The position numbers were made by a program, and so were the translations under genes. This document shows, piece by piece, positions 25,210 through 33,196 of a DNA stretch of 34,433 nt. Within the stretch, counting starts at the first letter, position 1. Each line of letters opens with the position of its first letter. The DNA lies in NCBI RefSeq assembly GCF_000375345.1, contig NZ_AQXD01000002.1:55689-90121 (forward strand), read 5' to 3'. The DNA comes from Wohlfahrtiimonas chitiniclastica DSM 18708 (GTDB lineage Bacteria > Pseudomonadota > Gammaproteobacteria > Cardiobacteriales > Wohlfahrtiimonadaceae). Below the pieces are notes generated by a model. It did not search any database and was not told the DNA's origin. It worked only from the letters and a program-made list of their open reading frames with translations.

Positions 25210-25950
25210 TTAAAATTCTTTGGTCAATGGTTCAATGATCAATTCATCTTTATCCAAATAAATTTGTACCGCCTTGCCACGCCAATCTTCGGTGAGTTCT
25301 TCGATCACTTTATATTTTCCGGCGATGGAAACAAGCTCAGCTTCTAACGATTGACAAAAAATTCTAGCCAAAGTGTTGCCTTTAACGCCCGCTAATGCGC
25401 GGCCACGCAAAGGGCCATAAATGTGAATGTTGCCATCTGCTAGAACTTCAGCGCCTGTATTGACGGTATTGATGATCACTAAATCACCATGGTGATACAC
25501 CTGCTGACCTGAACGAATGTGGCTTGAGATCAATTTAACAGGATCAGTCGCCACTTCAACAGTTTTTTCTGCCACTTTAGCCGCTTCAACCTTTTCTTGT
25601 GCCGCTTTTTTATCTTGTTCGGCTTTGTCGTATCTTGGTTGAATGTTCGGGAAAATGGGCCAGCCGCTGCGTTTAGCTTGTGCGAGCAAATTTTTTGGAA
25701 TGTTATGGAGTGCCACCGGAATGATGCCTTGGTTCGTCAATAAATTCTTGAGCCACGCAAAATCTAAGTGGTGCGTGTTTTCCGGTAATTGGCTTAAATC
25801 AACAATGATGGGCAATTGTTGAAAAAACTCAGCAGACTCTGAAACTTTTGCATTCAGAGACTGTTCAAAATCTTTTAAGTCGTTTGACTGTAAATGAAGA
25901 ACGGTCAAAGTGAATAGACCGCCCTTCAATTGAAAACAAGGTTTAGACAT
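25210..25950 (-). CDS. minC: septum-site determining protein MinC
   Basis: FtsZ-assembly inhibitor, 246 residues. The N-terminal domain (about 1-105, QLKGGLFTLTVLHLQSNDLK and IIVDLSQLP) acts on FtsZ. A long Lys/Glu/Ala linker (about 115-145) follows. The C-terminal beta-helix binds MinD and FtsZ tails, with RSGQQVYHHGDLVIINTVNT, GAEVLADGNIHIYGPLRGRA and LAGVKGN. It starts 16 bases after slyD; AGGA lies 8-10 bases upstream. Confidence 0.97.
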   Translation of the reverse strand: MSKPCFQLKGGLFTLTVLHLQSNDLKDFEQSLNAKVSESAEFFQQLPIIVDLSQLPENTHHLDFAWLKNLLTNQGIIPVALHNIPKNLLAQAKRSGWPIFPNIQPRYDKAEQDKKAAQEKVEAAKVAEKTVEVATDPVKLISSHIRSGQQVYHHGDLVIINTVNTGAEVLADGNIHIYGPLRGRALAGVKGNTLARIFCQSLEAELVSIAGKYKVIEELTEDWRGKAVQIYLDKDELIIEPLTKEF

Positions 25951-25966
25951 GAAGAATAAATCCTAA

Positions 25967-26452
25967 TTAGTGATCGTGACCACCTGCATGGACGTGACCA
26001 TGTGCCAATTCTTGTTCTGTTGCATCACGAACATCCACAACATCAACGTCAAAGTTCAATGTTTTGCCCGCTAAGAAATGGTTCGCATCTAAAGTGATGT
26101 CATCGCCTTCTACGCTTAAGATCACAAAATGACGTTGATGACCATTTTCTTCTGCTGCGATCATGCCGCCTGCTTGAATGTCATCAGAATCTTTAAAATG
26201 TTGGCTGCGGCTGATCACAAATACGTTTTCATCGCTGCGAAGCCCGTAACCTTCTTCAGGTGTCACGCTAAATGCGATGTTTTGACCAGCTTCTACACCG
26301 GCTAAAGATTTTTCAAAGCCAGGGATCATCATGCCAGCGCCGTGGATGTAAGTTAATGGTTGCTCTTGACCTTTGTTGCTGTCGATCACATTACCTTGGT
26401 CGTCTGTTAATGTATAGAAAACAGATACCACTTTATTCGGTGCAATGCTCAT
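25967..26452 (-). CDS. slyD: SlyD-type FKBP peptidyl-prolyl isomerase
   Basis: 161 residues: FKBP core with VVSVFYTLTDDQGNVIDS, the inserted chaperone flap (EENVFVISRSQHF region), and ANHFLAGKTLNFDVDVVDV at the end of the fold. The C-terminal tail is short and histidine-rich (HGHVHAGGHDH), so it could bind nickel or zinc but is far shorter than in E. coli SlyD (196 residues); in length it is closer to FkpB/short SlyD forms. It folds proline-containing proteins in the cytosol and heads the min cluster. AAAGGA precedes the ATG. A -10-like TATAGT lies upstream on this strand, near 26495-26500. Confidence 0.92.
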   Translation of the reverse strand: MSIAPNKVVSVFYTLTDDQGNVIDSNKGQEQPLTYIHGAGMMIPGFEKSLAGVEAGQNIAFSVTPEEGYGLRSDENVFVISRSQHFKDSDDIQAGGMIAAEENGHQRHFVILSVEGDDITLDANHFLAGKTLNFDVDVVDVRDATEQELAHGHVHAGGHDH

Positions 26453-26609
26453 TATAAAATCCTTTCAGTTTTTCGGTTTATAAGTCTCTCACTATACAGC
26501 AAACAGTTGCCAACAACTAGATGCAATCGTTGCTTTTTGTCATAAATAAGCTCCCTTTTAGGGATAAAAACACCTATAATGGCAATAGTTTTTGTGTAGG
26601 GGATTATCA

Positions 26610-27269
26610 ATGAGTCAAAAAACATTAAAGCAGTTAGCCGCCGAAAAAGCGTTGACATACATTTCAAAAGGCGAGCGTTTAGGTGTGGGCACAGGCTCCA
26701 CTGTTGACTGCTTAATTGCGTTATTACCAGAGGTTCGTCATCACATTGATGTGGTGGTTTCAAGCTCTGAACGCTCAACAGAACAATTGCTTGAATTAGG
26801 ATTTAAAGTGTTGCCAATGACGGATGTGGAATCGCTCACATTGTACATTGATGGCGCCGATGAAATTAATGACAAATTACAGATGATCAAAGGTGGTGGT
26901 GCCGCTTTGACGCGTGAAAAAATCGTGGCAGCGCATGCAGATCGCTTCATTTGTATTGCCGATCAATCTAAATATGTGGATGTATTGGGTAAATTCCCAT
27001 TGCCTGTGGAAGTGATTCCGATGGCGCTTGGCCATGTGCAACGCGAGTTGAACAAATTAGGTGATGCGCGCGTGCGTGAAGGCGTGATCACAGACAATGG
27101 CAATCCGATCATTGATGTGTTTGGCTTAGAGATTACAGATCCCGTTGCCCTTGAAACCCACATTAATCAAATCGTGGGCGTGGTGACCAACGGTATTTTT
27201 GCCCATCGCCCAGCAGATGTGTTAGTACTAGCGACTGACAATGGCGTTCAAGTGATTGAGGCAAAATAA
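26610..27269 (+). CDS. rpiA: ribose-5-phosphate isomerase A
   Basis: Interconverts ribose 5-phosphate and ribulose 5-phosphate (non-oxidative pentose phosphate pathway). The 219-residue product shows GVGTGSTVDCLIALL, SSERSTEQLLELGF, DGADEINDKLQMIKGGGAAL with the catalytic Asp/Glu/Lys, and KFPLPVEVIPMA. The ATG at 26610 has AGGGGAT upstream; the frame from 26592 is not needed. TATAAT at 26575-26580 with a poor -35 is the likely promoter. Here rpiA occupies the place where kdsD/kdsC precede lptC in E. coli, with no gap to lptC. Confidence 0.97.
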   Translation: MSQKTLKQLAAEKALTYISKGERLGVGTGSTVDCLIALLPEVRHHIDVVVSSSERSTEQLLELGFKVLPMTDVESLTLYIDGADEINDKLQMIKGGGAALTREKIVAAHADRFICIADQSKYVDVLGKFPLPVEVIPMALGHVQRELNKLGDARVREGVITDNGNPIIDVFGLEITDPVALETHINQIVGVVTNGIFAHRPADVLVLATDNGVQVIEAK

Positions 27270-27857
27270 GTGCTACCCAAATCTTTTCTTCAAAACGCAT
27301 TTTTTGTGGTGGCCATTGGCGGTTTAGCCTATGTTTCGATGACGTTGTACAACGAAAACAATGCGCTGACTTCGGAAAAATCACCGTTTCCACTCTTTGA
27401 GATCAAAGGGTATGATTTGGTGCGTTTTGATGCAAAAGGTGATCGCATTTATACGATTAAGGGCCCTGAGTTAGAGCATTATGACGATGATCGGGGCTCG
27501 ACATTACAGCATCCGTTTTTAACCCATTTTACTGATCAAGGTGGCATTGATTGGACGGCGCGCAGCGATGAAGCGATCGTCAATGAAGATCAATCCTTGA
27601 TTACGATGAATGAAAACGTGGTGCTCACAAAATACAATGCTGAGAATGCGAAAACCACCGTATTGAACACCTCGCAATTGTATGTCCATAATAAGGGCGA
27701 AAAAGTCACCAATGATGTGTGGACCAAAATCCGCTCTTATCCGAACAACACCATCGAAGGCATTGGCCTCATTGGCTATCCGAATCTCGGGCAGTTCAAC
27801 TTATTAAAGGATGTTCACAGTTATTATGAAACCATTCAAGATGAAAACACTCAGTAG
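27270..27857 (+). CDS. lptC: lipopolysaccharide export protein LptC
   Basis: 195-residue bitopic inner membrane protein that passes LPS from LptB2FG to LptA. One N-terminal membrane segment (LQNAFFVVAIGGLAYVSMTL) precedes a periplasmic beta-jellyroll with YDLVRFDAKGDRIYTIKGP. It starts with GTG directly after the rpiA stop (TAAGTG), which suggests re-initiation; no ATG exists before the membrane segment. The end overlaps lptA by 17 bases. Confidence 0.93.
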   Translation: MLPKSFLQNAFFVVAIGGLAYVSMTLYNENNALTSEKSPFPLFEIKGYDLVRFDAKGDRIYTIKGPELEHYDDDRGSTLQHPFLTHFTDQGGIDWTARSDEAIVNEDQSLITMNENVVLTKYNAENAKTTVLNTSQLYVHNKGEKVTNDVWTKIRSYPNNTIEGIGLIGYPNLGQFNLLKDVHSYYETIQDENTQ

Positions 27858-28326
27858 TTTGCTCGTGGCTTTTGGATTGTGCACGATGGCGCATGCCTTG
27901 CCAGAAGACAGTGCTGAACCCATTAAAATCACCTCAGATACGGGCGGTTATGATCATCAGATCAACGAAGGCTTTTATGATGGCAATGTGGTGATGGTGC
28001 AAGGCACATTAGAGATTCATGCCGATCATGCTCAGTTTAAAATGGTCAATGATGAACTTGAAGAGGTGATTGCTAAAGGCAATCTCATCAAAATTAAATA
28101 TCTCCCTGAAGCCAATAAACCTTGGGTGTTTGGGGAAGGTGAGCGCTTAGAATATTATCCTAAGAAAAATCTATTGGTGCTTAGCCAACGCGCAAAACTC
28201 ACCCAAGAAGATGATGTGGTGGAAGCCAATCGCATTGAATATGATACTGTCAATAAAAAAGTGCGCGCATTGAGCAATCAAAAATCTGATCGCGTCTTCT
28301 TTGAAATCAAGCCAAAAGGAAAATAG
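27841..28326 (+). CDS. lptA: lipopolysaccharide export protein LptA
   Basis: 161-residue periplasmic protein that forms the LPS bridge to the outer membrane. The signal peptide MKTLSSLLVAFGLCTMAHA is cleaved after Ala19. The mature part is the OstA-like jellyroll with PIKITSDTGGYDHQINEG and YDGNVVMVQGTLEIHADHAQ, close to the family consensus. I use the ATG at 27841, since upstream ATGs only lengthen the signal sequence inside lptC. Confidence 0.94.
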   Translation: MKTLSSLLVAFGLCTMAHALPEDSAEPIKITSDTGGYDHQINEGFYDGNVVMVQGTLEIHADHAQFKMVNDELEEVIAKGNLIKIKYLPEANKPWVFGEGERLEYYPKKNLLVLSQRAKLTQEDDVVEANRIEYDTVNKKVRALSNQKSDRVFFEIKPKGK

Positions 28327-28327
28327 C

Positions 28328-29050
28328 ATGCAATTGAGAGCCAAAGAACTCGTTAAGCGTTTTAAAAAACGCACCGTGGTCAATGGGGCTTCATTCCATG
28401 TGGACAGCGGTGAGATTGTGGGTTTGCTTGGCCCAAATGGTGCAGGGAAAACCACAAGCTTTTACATGACTGTTGGGTTGATTGTTGCCGATGAAGGGCA
28501 TGTATTTTTAGGCGAGCACGACATCACAAAATTACCGATGCATGAGCGCGCCCATCGTGGCATTGGTTATTTGCCACAAGAAGCCTCCATTTTCCGTAAA
28601 ATGACCTCGCGCGATAATATTTTAGCCATCTGCCAAACCCGTAAAGATTTGACGAAAAAAGAACAGCACGAATTGGCCGATCAGTTGCTGGAAGATTTTA
28701 AAGTGACGCACATTGCCAACTCGCTTGGCATGTCGTTGTCAGGCGGGGAACGTCGCCGCGTGGAGATCGCAAGAAGCCTTGCGCTCAATCCCAAATTTTT
28801 ACTGTTAGATGAGCCCTTTGCCGGGGTTGATCCTTTATCGGTTGCGGACATTCAGACCATTATTTTAGAGCTGTCCGCGCGCGGCATTGGGGTTTTGATC
28901 ACAGATCATAACATTCGTGAAACGCTCAGTATCTGTCAGCGTTCGTACATTTTAAGCGGTGGGCAGGTGATTGCCGAAGGTTCAACAGCTGAGCTTTTAG
29001 ACAATCAGATCGTGCGCACTGCCTATTTAGGGGATAATTTCTCACTGTAA
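28328..29050 (+). CDS. lptB: lipopolysaccharide export ATPase LptB
   Basis: 240-residue ABC ATPase powering LPS extraction with LptF and LptG. Walker A is GPNGAGKTTSFYM (near residue 37), the Q-loop GIGYLPQEASIF, the signature LSGGERRRVEIARSLA, Walker B FLLLDEPFAGVDP and the switch histidine in ITDHNIRETL. The LptB-specific EASIFRKM coupling region is present. It starts one base after the lptA stop; rpoN, which follows lptB in many relatives, is replaced here by sbcB. Confidence 0.98.
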   Translation: MQLRAKELVKRFKKRTVVNGASFHVDSGEIVGLLGPNGAGKTTSFYMTVGLIVADEGHVFLGEHDITKLPMHERAHRGIGYLPQEASIFRKMTSRDNILAICQTRKDLTKKEQHELADQLLEDFKVTHIANSLGMSLSGGERRRVEIARSLALNPKFLLLDEPFAGVDPLSVADIQTIILELSARGIGVLITDHNIRETLSICQRSYILSGGQVIAEGSTAELLDNQIVRTAYLGDNFSL

Positions 29051-29052
29051 TC

Positions 29053-30465
29053 ATGGCTGAATTTCTCTTTTACGATTATGAAACCTTCGGGATTTCACCA
29101 AAATATGATCGCATTGCGCAATTTGCGGCAATCCGCACGGACAGCAATTTCAACATCATTGGTGAACCCATCAATATTTATTGTCAGCAAGCGGACGATT
29201 ATGTCCCCTCGCCTGAAGCCATTTTAATCACGGGCATTACGCCAGATTATTGTAATGAGCACGGTTTGCCTGAACATGAATTTGCCCGCAGGATTTATGA
29301 TGAGTTCATGAAGCCTGATACTTGCGTGATGGGATTTAACTCCATCCGCTTTGATGATGAGATGACCCGTTATCTCTTTTATCGTAACTTTTTTGATCCC
29401 TATGCATATGCATGGAAAAATGGCAACAGCCGCTGGGATGCTTTAGATTTAGTGCGTGGTGTGTATGCCCTTCGTCCTGAAGGGATTGAGTGGCCAAAGA
29501 TTGATGGTAAAACCAGTTTAAAATTAGAATCGCTCACAAAAGCGAATGGTTTAAATCATGACAATGCTCACGATGCCTTAAGTGATGTTTATGCCACGAT
29601 TGATGTACTCAAGCTCATCAAAGAGAAGCAGCCGCGCTTTTATGATTATTTCTATCAGCACCGCCGCGCTAAAGATCTCGTGCCCATCATTGAGCAGCAT
29701 TTTGGGCGACCGTTGGTGCATGTTTCTGGCATGTTTGGGGAACACAATGGTTATCTCTCTGTCGTTGTGCCACTTACTATGCATCCTTGGAATAAGAATG
29801 CTGTTGTGGTTGTGGATTTACGCGGCGATTTAGATGAGTTGCTCAATTACAGCGCTGAAGAGATTAAAGCGGCGATGTACACAGCGAATGAAGATCTTGG
29901 CGAAGGCAGAAGCCGCGTGCCATTAAAGCTCATTCATCTTAATAAATGCCCGATCATTTCACCTGTGAATGTTTTAAAATACACAAAAAATTTATATGGG
30001 TTAGACCTCAATGCCGCGCTTGATAAAGTCGCCATTGTCAATGGTCACCATGCGGAGCTTGAACGAAAAGCGCGCGAAATTTTTGCGCCAACAACTGCGC
30101 CCTCTTATGATGATCAGCCGTTATTGTCCCGTGTAGAATCGATGTTGTATGATGGCTTTTTTGAATTCAGCGATAAAAAAATCATGGAAGAGATTCCTTA
30201 TTTATCCGAAGAAGCGTTGAAAAATAGCCATTATCAATTTAAAGATGCACGCATTGCGCCGTTGCTCTTTTTGTATCGTGCAAAAAACTTTCCGATGAGC
30301 TTAACGAGTGAAGAGTATCAAGAATGGGAAGCGTACTGTGATGCACGCCGTGAGCGCACGCTTTGTGAACAGCAAGCTGTGTACACGGCTAAAGTCGCTG
30401 AATATGCGAATGATCCTGTGAAATCGAAGCTGCTGGCCGATTGCCGCTCGTTATATTTTGAATGA
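29053..30465 (+). CDS. sbcB: exodeoxyribonuclease I
   Basis: 470-residue 3'-5' single-strand exonuclease of the DnaQ superfamily, used in mismatch repair and recombination. The ExoI motif FLFYDYETFG carries the acidic Asp/Glu pair. Motif II is GFNSIRFDDEMTRYLFYRN and motif III NAHDALSDVYATIDVLK with the catalytic His and Asp. The long C-terminal SH3-like and helical domains, usual for ExoI (475 residues in E. coli), are present. It begins three bases after lptB and is followed by the EEP hydrolase gene after three bases. Confidence 0.96.
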   Translation: MAEFLFYDYETFGISPKYDRIAQFAAIRTDSNFNIIGEPINIYCQQADDYVPSPEAILITGITPDYCNEHGLPEHEFARRIYDEFMKPDTCVMGFNSIRFDDEMTRYLFYRNFFDPYAYAWKNGNSRWDALDLVRGVYALRPEGIEWPKIDGKTSLKLESLTKANGLNHDNAHDALSDVYATIDVLKLIKEKQPRFYDYFYQHRRAKDLVPIIEQHFGRPLVHVSGMFGEHNGYLSVVVPLTMHPWNKNAVVVVDLRGDLDELLNYSAEEIKAAMYTANEDLGEGRSRVPLKLIHLNKCPIISPVNVLKYTKNLYGLDLNAALDKVAIVNGHHAELERKAREIFAPTTAPSYDDQPLLSRVESMLYDGFFEFSDKKIMEEIPYLSEEALKNSHYQFKDARIAPLLFLYRAKNFPMSLTSEEYQEWEAYCDARRERTLCEQQAVYTAKVAEYANDPVKSKLLADCRSLYFE

Positions 30466-30468
30466 TGT

Positions 30469-31311
30469 ATGAGTGAATTTTCTTTTGCATCCATCAATGC
30501 GGCAAATTTAGGTGAATGGTCTGATGAATCGCGCATTGATGCCTTTGTGACGTCGATGGTGATGGATTTAGGCGCACCTTTGATCATCGCCATTCAAGAG
30601 ATTGGGGCAGCGGCAATGGGTGATGAACCGGTCAAAGCGCTGGTTGCCGATACCATCATTCAAAAATTAGCCGCCCATCAATGGACGTATCATTATGCGG
30701 ACATTGCCCCAATGCCAGAAACCACGGGCGGCGCTGAAAATATGAACATTCGCTGTGGCTTTTTGTATCGCGCACCTGTGGAGCTCAGAAGTTTGCAGCA
30801 AATTGGCGCGGATTCACCTTTTTTCATTGGCAGTGATGAACTCGATTGTGTGGCATCGCGTTTACCGCTTGTGGGCGAATTTGTGTATCAAAATGATGTG
30901 ATTTACATCATCAATTGCCACCTCAAATCCATGAGCTTAAAAAATCAAACGAAAAAGCAGGCAAAAAAGCAGCGCAATCAGCAATCAAAAGTGGTGGCAG
31001 AATTCATAGAAGCCCATGATCTCAAAGCCCATCCGCTGATCATTGCCGGCGACATGAATGACACATTTAACAGTAAAACCGTGCAAGCGATCGCAAAGCT
31101 TGGATTTGAGAGTGTGCATGCACAATTGAAATATCAAATCTATACATATAAGTATCAGAAAAAACCGATTTTACTCGATTATATTTTGTACAATGAACAT
31201 TTTACGGATGTCGAAGGTGCCATTGCACACATCAATACTGATCCAATGAATGAACGCCGCTACAGCGACCACGATCCGATTTTAATGACGGGGCAATTAT
31301 GTTCAAAGTGA
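30469..31311 (+). CDS. endonuclease/exonuclease/phosphatase (EEP) family hydrolase
   Basis: 280 residues with the EEP active-site set: Asn in INAANLGEW, the metal Glu in AIQEIG, His in INCHLKS, GDMND (Asp and Asn) near residue 197, LDYIL, and the closing SDHDPI with the catalytic Asp-His. There is no signal peptide, so it is probably cytosolic. EEP enzymes include AP endonucleases, DNases and phospholipases; this one lacks the extra loops of Xth/ExoA that I would expect in a repair enzyme, and I do not assign a substrate. Its position after sbcB would suit a nucleic acid substrate. It overlaps the next gene by 13 bases. Confidence 0.85.
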   Translation: MSEFSFASINAANLGEWSDESRIDAFVTSMVMDLGAPLIIAIQEIGAAAMGDEPVKALVADTIIQKLAAHQWTYHYADIAPMPETTGGAENMNIRCGFLYRAPVELRSLQQIGADSPFFIGSDELDCVASRLPLVGEFVYQNDVIYIINCHLKSMSLKNQTKKQAKKQRNQQSKVVAEFIEAHDLKAHPLIIAGDMNDTFNSKTVQAIAKLGFESVHAQLKYQIYTYKYQKKPILLDYILYNEHFTDVEGAIAHINTDPMNERRYSDHDPILMTGQLCSK

Positions 31312-32285
31312 TGATGACATTGCTGCTCGCGCTTGGCATCAGCTATGCAGATAGCTTTGAGGATGCCATCGCCGCTTATGATCGCCATGATGATGTGGAA
31401 GCCGCGCATTTGTTCAGTGAATTGTCCGCCCTTGGGCATGTGGATGCAAGCAATAATCTTGCCACGCTTTATCAAACAGGGCGCGGTGTGCCACGCAATT
31501 ATGTCAAGGCGGCAGAGCTCTATCAAAAAGCAGCGGCAGCTGGGCACGTGGATGCGGCCTTTAATTATTCCACACTGTTGCGTTTAGGCATCGGGCAAGC
31601 AAAAGACATGAGTGAAGCGTATGCTTGGTCTGTGATTGCAGCGCGCCATGGCGCGAGTGATTTGGTGGCGTATCGTGATGCTTTGGCCACAAAATTGACG
31701 AAAGAGGATTTAGAGAAAGGTTCTGAGTCTGCCCAAAAGATGTTAGAAGGCTTGATGGAGTATGAAGTCTCTATCGGTTGGTTGTTGCCGAATAATGTGC
31801 GCATTGCCGCGCGAGAAACACCCATTCCAAAACCGATTGATCGCATTGAGCGTCTCAACTCTGAAGGTGAAATCACCATCATTCAAGAAGAGGTGCAAAA
31901 GATCACTGAAGAGAATCATCATGTGGCATCTGCACCAAGCTATAAAGCCACGTTTGTGACGCTACCATTGCAGCTTAATCGATATGGATTGGTTGGCTAT
32001 CGCCCAATGCTCAACAGCAGCCGTTACAGTACCGAGATGATTTTGCGTCCGCGGCGCATGATCGGTGAGCGTGCTGTACCCATTGTGGAAGCATTCGACA
32101 TTGATGAAAAACTTGTGCCGGTGTTTCAAAGTTTAGCAAACAGTTATGGCGTGCACATCAATGATATTGTCAGAGCGGTGCAGCGCTTAAATCCTGATGC
32201 ATTTGAGGCGGATTTACCGCTGCGTCTTAAAGACCCTGATGGGCGCTTGGTCATTCCAAATTATTCGCAGGTGAAGGATGTTTAA
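31299..32285 (+). CDS. exported Sel1-repeat protein with a FimV-like C-terminal segment
   Basis: 328 residues. A signal peptide (FKVMMTLLLALGISYA) is followed by about three Sel1-like repeats (AAHLFSELSALGHVDASNNL, AAELYQKAAAAGHVDAAFNY, SEAYAWSVIAARHGASD), helical hairpins that bind partners in the periplasm. A central low-complexity region comes next. The end (about 286-328, DIVRAVQRLNPDAFEADLPL then RLVIPNYSQV) resembles the peptidoglycan/LysM-like module of FimV in its NPDAF and RLVIP words. A scaffolding role in the envelope is plausible. It starts inside the EEP gene and ends one base before comF. Confidence 0.82.
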   Translation: MFKVMMTLLLALGISYADSFEDAIAAYDRHDDVEAAHLFSELSALGHVDASNNLATLYQTGRGVPRNYVKAAELYQKAAAAGHVDAAFNYSTLLRLGIGQAKDMSEAYAWSVIAARHGASDLVAYRDALATKLTKEDLEKGSESAQKMLEGLMEYEVSIGWLLPNNVRIAARETPIPKPIDRIERLNSEGEITIIQEEVQKITEENHHVASAPSYKATFVTLPLQLNRYGLVGYRPMLNSSRYSTEMILRPRRMIGERAVPIVEAFDIDEKLVPVFQSLANSYGVHINDIVRAVQRLNPDAFEADLPLRLKDPDGRLVIPNYSQVKDV

Positions 32286-32975
32286 ATGTCACGCGTTGCC
32301 AAAATATTTCATGGGCTGTATCCGAAACGGTGTTTGATCTGTCATGAAACAATGACATTAGAGCGCTATGTGTGCGCATCTTGCCATGGCACGTTGTGGC
32401 CAGTTGCAGATTATTGCACGACTTGCGGCGGCGATTTAATTGCGGATGTTGGTTGTTTGCACTGTAGTGATGAGTCGCAGCCCGCCATTGATCACATCAT
32501 CATGGGTTATCATTATCAGGATGCGGTGCGCACTGCGATTGTGGGCTTAAAATTCAATCGTCAGCTCTATATGGTCAGAGCACTCAGTGAATGGATGAAT
32601 GGCGTGATTTTGATGCATCAAGGCTGGTTATCAACCGTTGATGCCATTGTGCCGATGCCAGTTGATCGCGTGCGTTTAGCAGGAAGGGGCTTTAATCAAG
32701 TCCATGAGATTGCCAAAGCACTGCAGCCTGCGTTACAAGCTCCGATTTTATCGAATGTACTCCATAAACGTGCATTGACCATTCCGCAAAGTGGGCTCAA
32801 TCGGCAGGCGCGTTTGACGAATTTAACCGATGCATTGTCTGCAAATGCAGTCAGTGGGCATTTATTGCTCCTCGATGATGTGATGACCACAGGGAAAACC
32901 TTGCAGCATGCGGCGCGTGCATTAAAAGATGCCGGTGCGCAAACTGTAACCGCATTGGTGATTGCGAAAGCATGA
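32286..32975 (+). CDS. comF: ComF-family phosphoribosyltransferase-like protein
   Basis: 229 residues. The N-terminal part has two Cys-x-x-Cys pairs (CLICHE, CASCHG) and CTTCGGDL/CLHC, so it binds zinc. The C-terminal part is a type I phosphoribosyltransferase fold with PVDRVRLAGRGFNQVHEIAK and the PRPP loop LLLLDDVMTTGKTL. ComF proteins take part in DNA uptake in naturally competent bacteria (ComFC, GntX). No other competence genes are in view, so natural transformation is not demonstrated. The stop lies 22 bases before the 6S RNA start. Confidence 0.94.
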   Translation: MSRVAKIFHGLYPKRCLICHETMTLERYVCASCHGTLWPVADYCTTCGGDLIADVGCLHCSDESQPAIDHIIMGYHYQDAVRTAIVGLKFNRQLYMVRALSEWMNGVILMHQGWLSTVDAIVPMPVDRVRLAGRGFNQVHEIAKALQPALQAPILSNVLHKRALTIPQSGLNRQARLTNLTDALSANAVSGHLLLLDDVMTTGKTLQHAARALKDAGAQTVTALVIAKA

Positions 32976-32989
32976 AAAAATGGTATACT
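32962..32989 (+). promoter_or_regulatory. promoter of 6S RNA, within the end of comF
   Basis: TTGCGA (32962-32967), 16-bp spacer, TATACT (32984-32989) with an upstream TGG that gives an extended -10. The first transcribed base would be near 32996. Confidence 0.75.
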
Positions 32990-32996
32990 TTGTTGG

Positions 32997-33191
32997 TGGG
33001 TGGATTTCTGGAGCATTCGTGTTCAATATGTCTAAGTCCCCTTGATCCTAAGTATATATCGAAGATATATTACTAGATGCCGGTGAGCAGGCTGATCTCG
33101 AATCAGAAGCCTAAGGCATTTAAACTTATATCCATTTGAACCGTTCGGTTCAAGGGTATGACATACTTAACGGTACTTTGGGATCCACTCC
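32997..33191 (+). ncRNA. ssrS: 6S RNA
   Basis: Regulatory RNA that mimics an open promoter and holds the sigma70 RNA polymerase in stationary phase. About 195 bases. The outer stem pairs GTGGAT (33000-33005) with ATCCAC (33183-33188) and TATGTC (33027-33032) with GACATA (33160-33165). Conserved words match the gammaproteobacterial RNA: AGTCCCCTTGA, CCGGTGAGCAGGCT, AGAAGCCT and the hairpin TTGAACC-GTTC-GGTTCAA (33136-33153) before AAGGG. The central bubble is AT-rich. Position directly before fau (ygfA) is the classical one. Exact ends are approximate. Confidence 0.95.
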
Positions 33192-33196
33192 AATCT

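Noticed and set aside
32286-32975. Natural competence island
   Set aside because: ComF alone is found in many non-competent bacteria; no other competence gene is in the window.
33158-33196. Upstream ATG as fau start
   Set aside because: It lies within the 6S RNA 3' strand, and the added 13 residues have no family counterpart.
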